Positions 31,577-33,978 of a stretch of 33,978 bases of DNA are shown here, in pieces. Each line of letters begins with the position of its first letter. Position 1 is the first letter of the stretch. The stretch is from Hominisplanchenecus murintestinalis (GTDB lineage: Bacteria > Bacillota > Clostridia > Lachnospirales > Lachnospiraceae): assembly GCA_004793585.1 (NCBI GenBank), contig SRZB01000036.1:1-33978 (forward strand), given 5' to 3'. A program made the position numbers and the translations under genes. Below the pieces are notes generated by a model. The model saw nothing but the letters and a program-made list of their open reading frames with translations, made no database searches and was not told where the DNA came from.

Positions 31577-33950
31577 ACAGCCAGGAAGGGTGACGGGCAA
31601 GGAGGGTGCGATCCACCTGGATGACTGGCTGGATGGGCCGGAGGATGATTATATAGATTTTGAGGACAATCCCGCTTATTCCGGGACGGGCGGCAGCATG
31701 GGAATAAACAGGAAGCTCACCCGCCGTGAGAAAAAAGCAATGGAAAAGGCTGCAAAGGAGGCAGAGAAGTTAAGGAAGATCCAGGAGGAAGCAGACCGGA
31801 AAGCAAAATTGAAAGCTGCCCGTGAAGCAGAAAAAGCGGCAAAGAGGGAGGCAGCAAGGCAGAAAGCGGAGAAAAAGAAAGGTGTTTCAAAGAAAAAAGC
31901 ACATTCGGCATCGGCAGTACAAAAATATGGTACAAGAAATGCCGCAGTACACAAAGGCCGGGATACAGCAAAAGAGAAAAAAACAAAGGAGAAACAGGTT
32001 TCCGCACAGCAGTCCATTCCCTACCGGGAGATGGCAAAGGACGGGATCTGCCGGGTGCAGGATAAATATTATTCCAAGACCATCCGGTTCTATGATATTA
32101 ATTATCAGTTGGCACAGAATGAGGATAAAAATGCCATTTTTGAAAATTGGTGCGATTTCCTTAATTATTTTGACAATACCATACATTTCCAGTTATCTTT
32201 TGTGAACCATCACAGCAACATGAAGGAGTTTGAATCCATTATCCAGATCAAGCCGCAGAATGATGATTTTGACGATGTGCGGATGGAGTATGCACAGATG
32301 CTGAAAAACCAACTTGCGAAAGGTAATAATGGGCTTGTGCGTACCAAATACATCACATTCGGGATTGAAGCTGACAACATCCGGGAGGCAAAGCCGAAGC
32401 TGGAACGGATTGAAGCGGATATCCTGAACAACTTTAAGGTGCTTGGCGTATCTGCTTATCCCTTAAATGGAGAGGAACGCCTGCAGGTGCTGTATGAAAC
32501 CTTTAACCCGGATGAAAAGACACCGTTTAAGTTTTCTTATGATAGTGTGCTGCGTACCGGGATGGGGACGAAGGATTTCATTGCGCCCACCAGTTTCGTA
32601 TTTAAGAATGGGAAGGACTTCCAGATGGGGGATACCCTTGGGGCGGCATCCTACTTACAGATACTTGCCCCGGAGCTGACGGACAAGATGCTTGCGGAGT
32701 TCCTGGATATGGACAGGAACCTGATGGTGAATCTGCATATCCAGTCCTTAGACCAGATGAAGGCAATCAAGCTGGTGAAAAGCAAGGTGACGGACATTAA
32801 CCGGATGAAAATCGAGGAGCAGAAGAAGGCAGTACGATCAGGGTACGATATGGACATCATCCCCTCTGACCTTAATACCTACGGAGGGGAAGCGAAGCGG
32901 CTGTTGGAAGATCTGCAGTCCAGGAATGAGCGGATGTTCCTTGTAACGGTGCTGTTCTTAAACACGGCAAAGACAAAACAGGATCTGGACAACGCCGTAT
33001 TCCAGACGGCGGGTATTGCACAGAAATACAATTGCTCATTACGCCGATTAGATTATATGCAGGAGCAGGGGTTGATGAGCAGCGTCCCATTGGGATTGAA
33101 TCTAATCCCTATCAAACGTGCGCTTACTACCACATCCACGGCAATTTTTGTCCCGTTCACCACGCAGGAATTATTTATGGCGGGGGAATCGTTGTATTAC
33201 GGCTTAAATGCGCTGAGCAACAACATGATCATGGTAGACCGGAAGAAACTGAAAAACCCGAATGGATTGATACTTGGTACGCCCGGATCTGGAAAATCTT
33301 TTTCAGCGAAACGAGAAATTACCAATGCTTTCTTTGCCACCCAGGACGACATCATTATTGGAGATCCAGAGGGCGAGTATTATCCACTTGTCCATGCGTT
33401 AGGCGGGCAGGTGATCCATATTTCAGCCACAAGCCGGGACTATATTAATCCGATGGACATCAATATGGACTATTCGGATGATGATAACCCACTAGGCGTA
33501 AAGAGTGATTTTATCTTATCCTTGTGTGAGCTGATCATGGGGGCAAGGAACGGTATTGAAGCGGAGGAAAAATCGGTGATTGACCGCTGTCTGCCAATCG
33601 TGTACCAGAAATATTTTGGGAATCCGATTCCAGAGAATATGCCGGTACTTGGGGATCTGTACCAATGCCTCCGGGAGCAGAAGGAAATGCAGGCACAGCG
33701 GATTGCAACAGCGCTTGAAATCTATGTGAACGGTTCCCTGAAAGTATTCAACCATAGGACAAACGTGGAATTGGAGAACCGTATCATCTGCTTTGACATT
33801 AAGGACTTGGGGAAACAGTTGAAGAAGCTGGGGATGCTCATTGTCCAGGATCAGGTGTGGAACCGGGTGACGGTCAACCGTGCTGCACGAAAATCCACCA
33901 GATACTATGTTGACGAATTCCATCGTGTAGCGACACGTTGTCGCATATAA
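31554..33950 (+). pseudogene. virB4: VirB4 conjugation ATPase, interrupted after Walker B
   Basis: ATG 31554 is chosen for the GGGGGAGGAAAGC site before it; the frame opens at 31500. The readable product is 798 residues. After a coiled-coil, Lys/Glu/Ala-rich N-terminus (about 50-150), the VirB4 body follows: REMAKDGICRVQDKYYSKTI, then Walker A GTPGSGKS at 575-582 and GDPEGEYYPL. It reaches Walker B YYVDEFH (about 784-790), then eight unrelated residues RVATRCRI and a stop at 33948-33950, 28 bp before the window end. Relatives continue with LLL... for roughly 120 residues, including motifs needed for ATP hydrolysis. The break is therefore real, not a window edge. A group II intron or other insertion is the likely cause. 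Confidence 0.8.
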
Positions 33951-33978
33951 ACTCTGCGTGGGAAAAATCCTGCAAAGA
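33923..33978 (+). other. foreign sequence interrupting virB4 (possible 5' end of a group II intron or palindrome-type insertion)
   Basis: After the His codon CAT (33921-33923), similarity to VirB4 ends. The new sequence reads C then GTGTAGCG, near the group II intron 5' consensus GTGYG; the C could be the first base of the Leu codon expected next. A hairpin GCGACA-CGT-TGTCGC (33930-33944) differs at one base from the core of palindrome copy 4, and a second imperfect stem follows (33951-33978). The window is too short to decide. Confidence 0.45.

Larger units (their letters stand above)
11008..33978. mobile_element. Tn1549-like integrative conjugative element (left end and most of body; right end not in window)
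   Basis: From the truncated spmA onward the genes are those of Tn1549/CTn-type ICEs: DUF6075, DUF3970, ParA, ParB, RepA with DUF6017-like tail, DUF6050, sigma factors, SpaA adhesin, PcfB, VirD4, Maff2, TrbL-like, PrgI and VirB4. Almost all lie on the plus strand in coupled operons. Relaxase, peptidase and integrase are not seen and should lie further right. The left boundary is placed where spmA similarity ends. No attachment-site repeat can be identified without the right end. No antibiotic-resistance gene is present in the part seen. Confidence 0.85.

Noticed and set aside
31554-33950. virB4 end as a window-edge truncation
   Set aside because: A stop codon occurs 28 bp before the end of the window and the last eight residues are unrelated to VirB4.
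11008-33978. Antibiotic resistance cargo of a Tn1549-like element
   Set aside because: No van, tet, erm or similar gene text is present; only the XRE-lipoprotein-esterase cassette looks like cargo.

Overview
The window suggests a low-GC Firmicute of the Lachnospiraceae type (Blautia/Dorea/Clostridium cluster XIVa). The housekeeping order decarboxylase-holB-ricT-trmN6-rsmI resembles the yaaO-holB-yaaT-yabB-yabC region of Bacillus. A spore maturation gene (spmA) and a very large secreted M60 peptidase follow, and the rest is a Tn1549-like integrative conjugative element (ICE). No search was run; all names come from motifs and recalled family features.

Region 1 (1-10.4 kb) is chromosomal: a PLP-dependent Orn/Lys/Arg decarboxylase; a tight holB-ricT-trmN6 operon with overlapping genes; a structured intergenic repeat; rsmI; and a 1512-codon multidomain M60/enhancin-like peptidase with its own promoter and terminator. 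Region 2 (10.49-11.07 kb) is the junction. spmA stops abruptly near residue 175 and is followed by a 17-bp perfect inverted repeat with a T tract. I read this as the left end of the ICE.

Region 3 (11.1-17.25 kb) is the maintenance and regulatory module: DUF6075-like and DUF3970-like genes, then overlapping parA-parB-repA. The repA-like gene contains nine 23-bp iterons inside its coding sequence, a probable replication origin of the excised circle. A DUF6050-like membrane protein, an XRE regulator flanked by degenerate 25-bp palindromes, and two overlapping sigma-70-like factors follow. Region 4 (17.3-19.1 kb) looks like an inserted cassette: a divergent lipoprotein gene, a 420-bp tandem duplication of a small XRE gene with its own operator, and a decayed esterase with a large internal deletion.

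Region 5 (19.6-33.98 kb) is the conjugation module: a 1985-codon SpaA/Cna-B adhesin, two small genes (one Cys-rich), PcfB, VirD4 coupling ATPase, a four-copy palindrome array, Maff2, a VirB6/TrbL-like membrane protein, a radical SAM protein, PrgI and VirB4. VirB4 is cut off directly after its Walker B motif by unrelated sequence, so the transfer apparatus is probably interrupted unless a self-splicing element is present. Relaxase and integrase would lie beyond the window.

The most notable unexplained signals are the palindrome family (seven copies plus one related core at the VirB4 break), the in-frame iterons of repA, and the duplicated XRE cassettes whose operators have changed in step.
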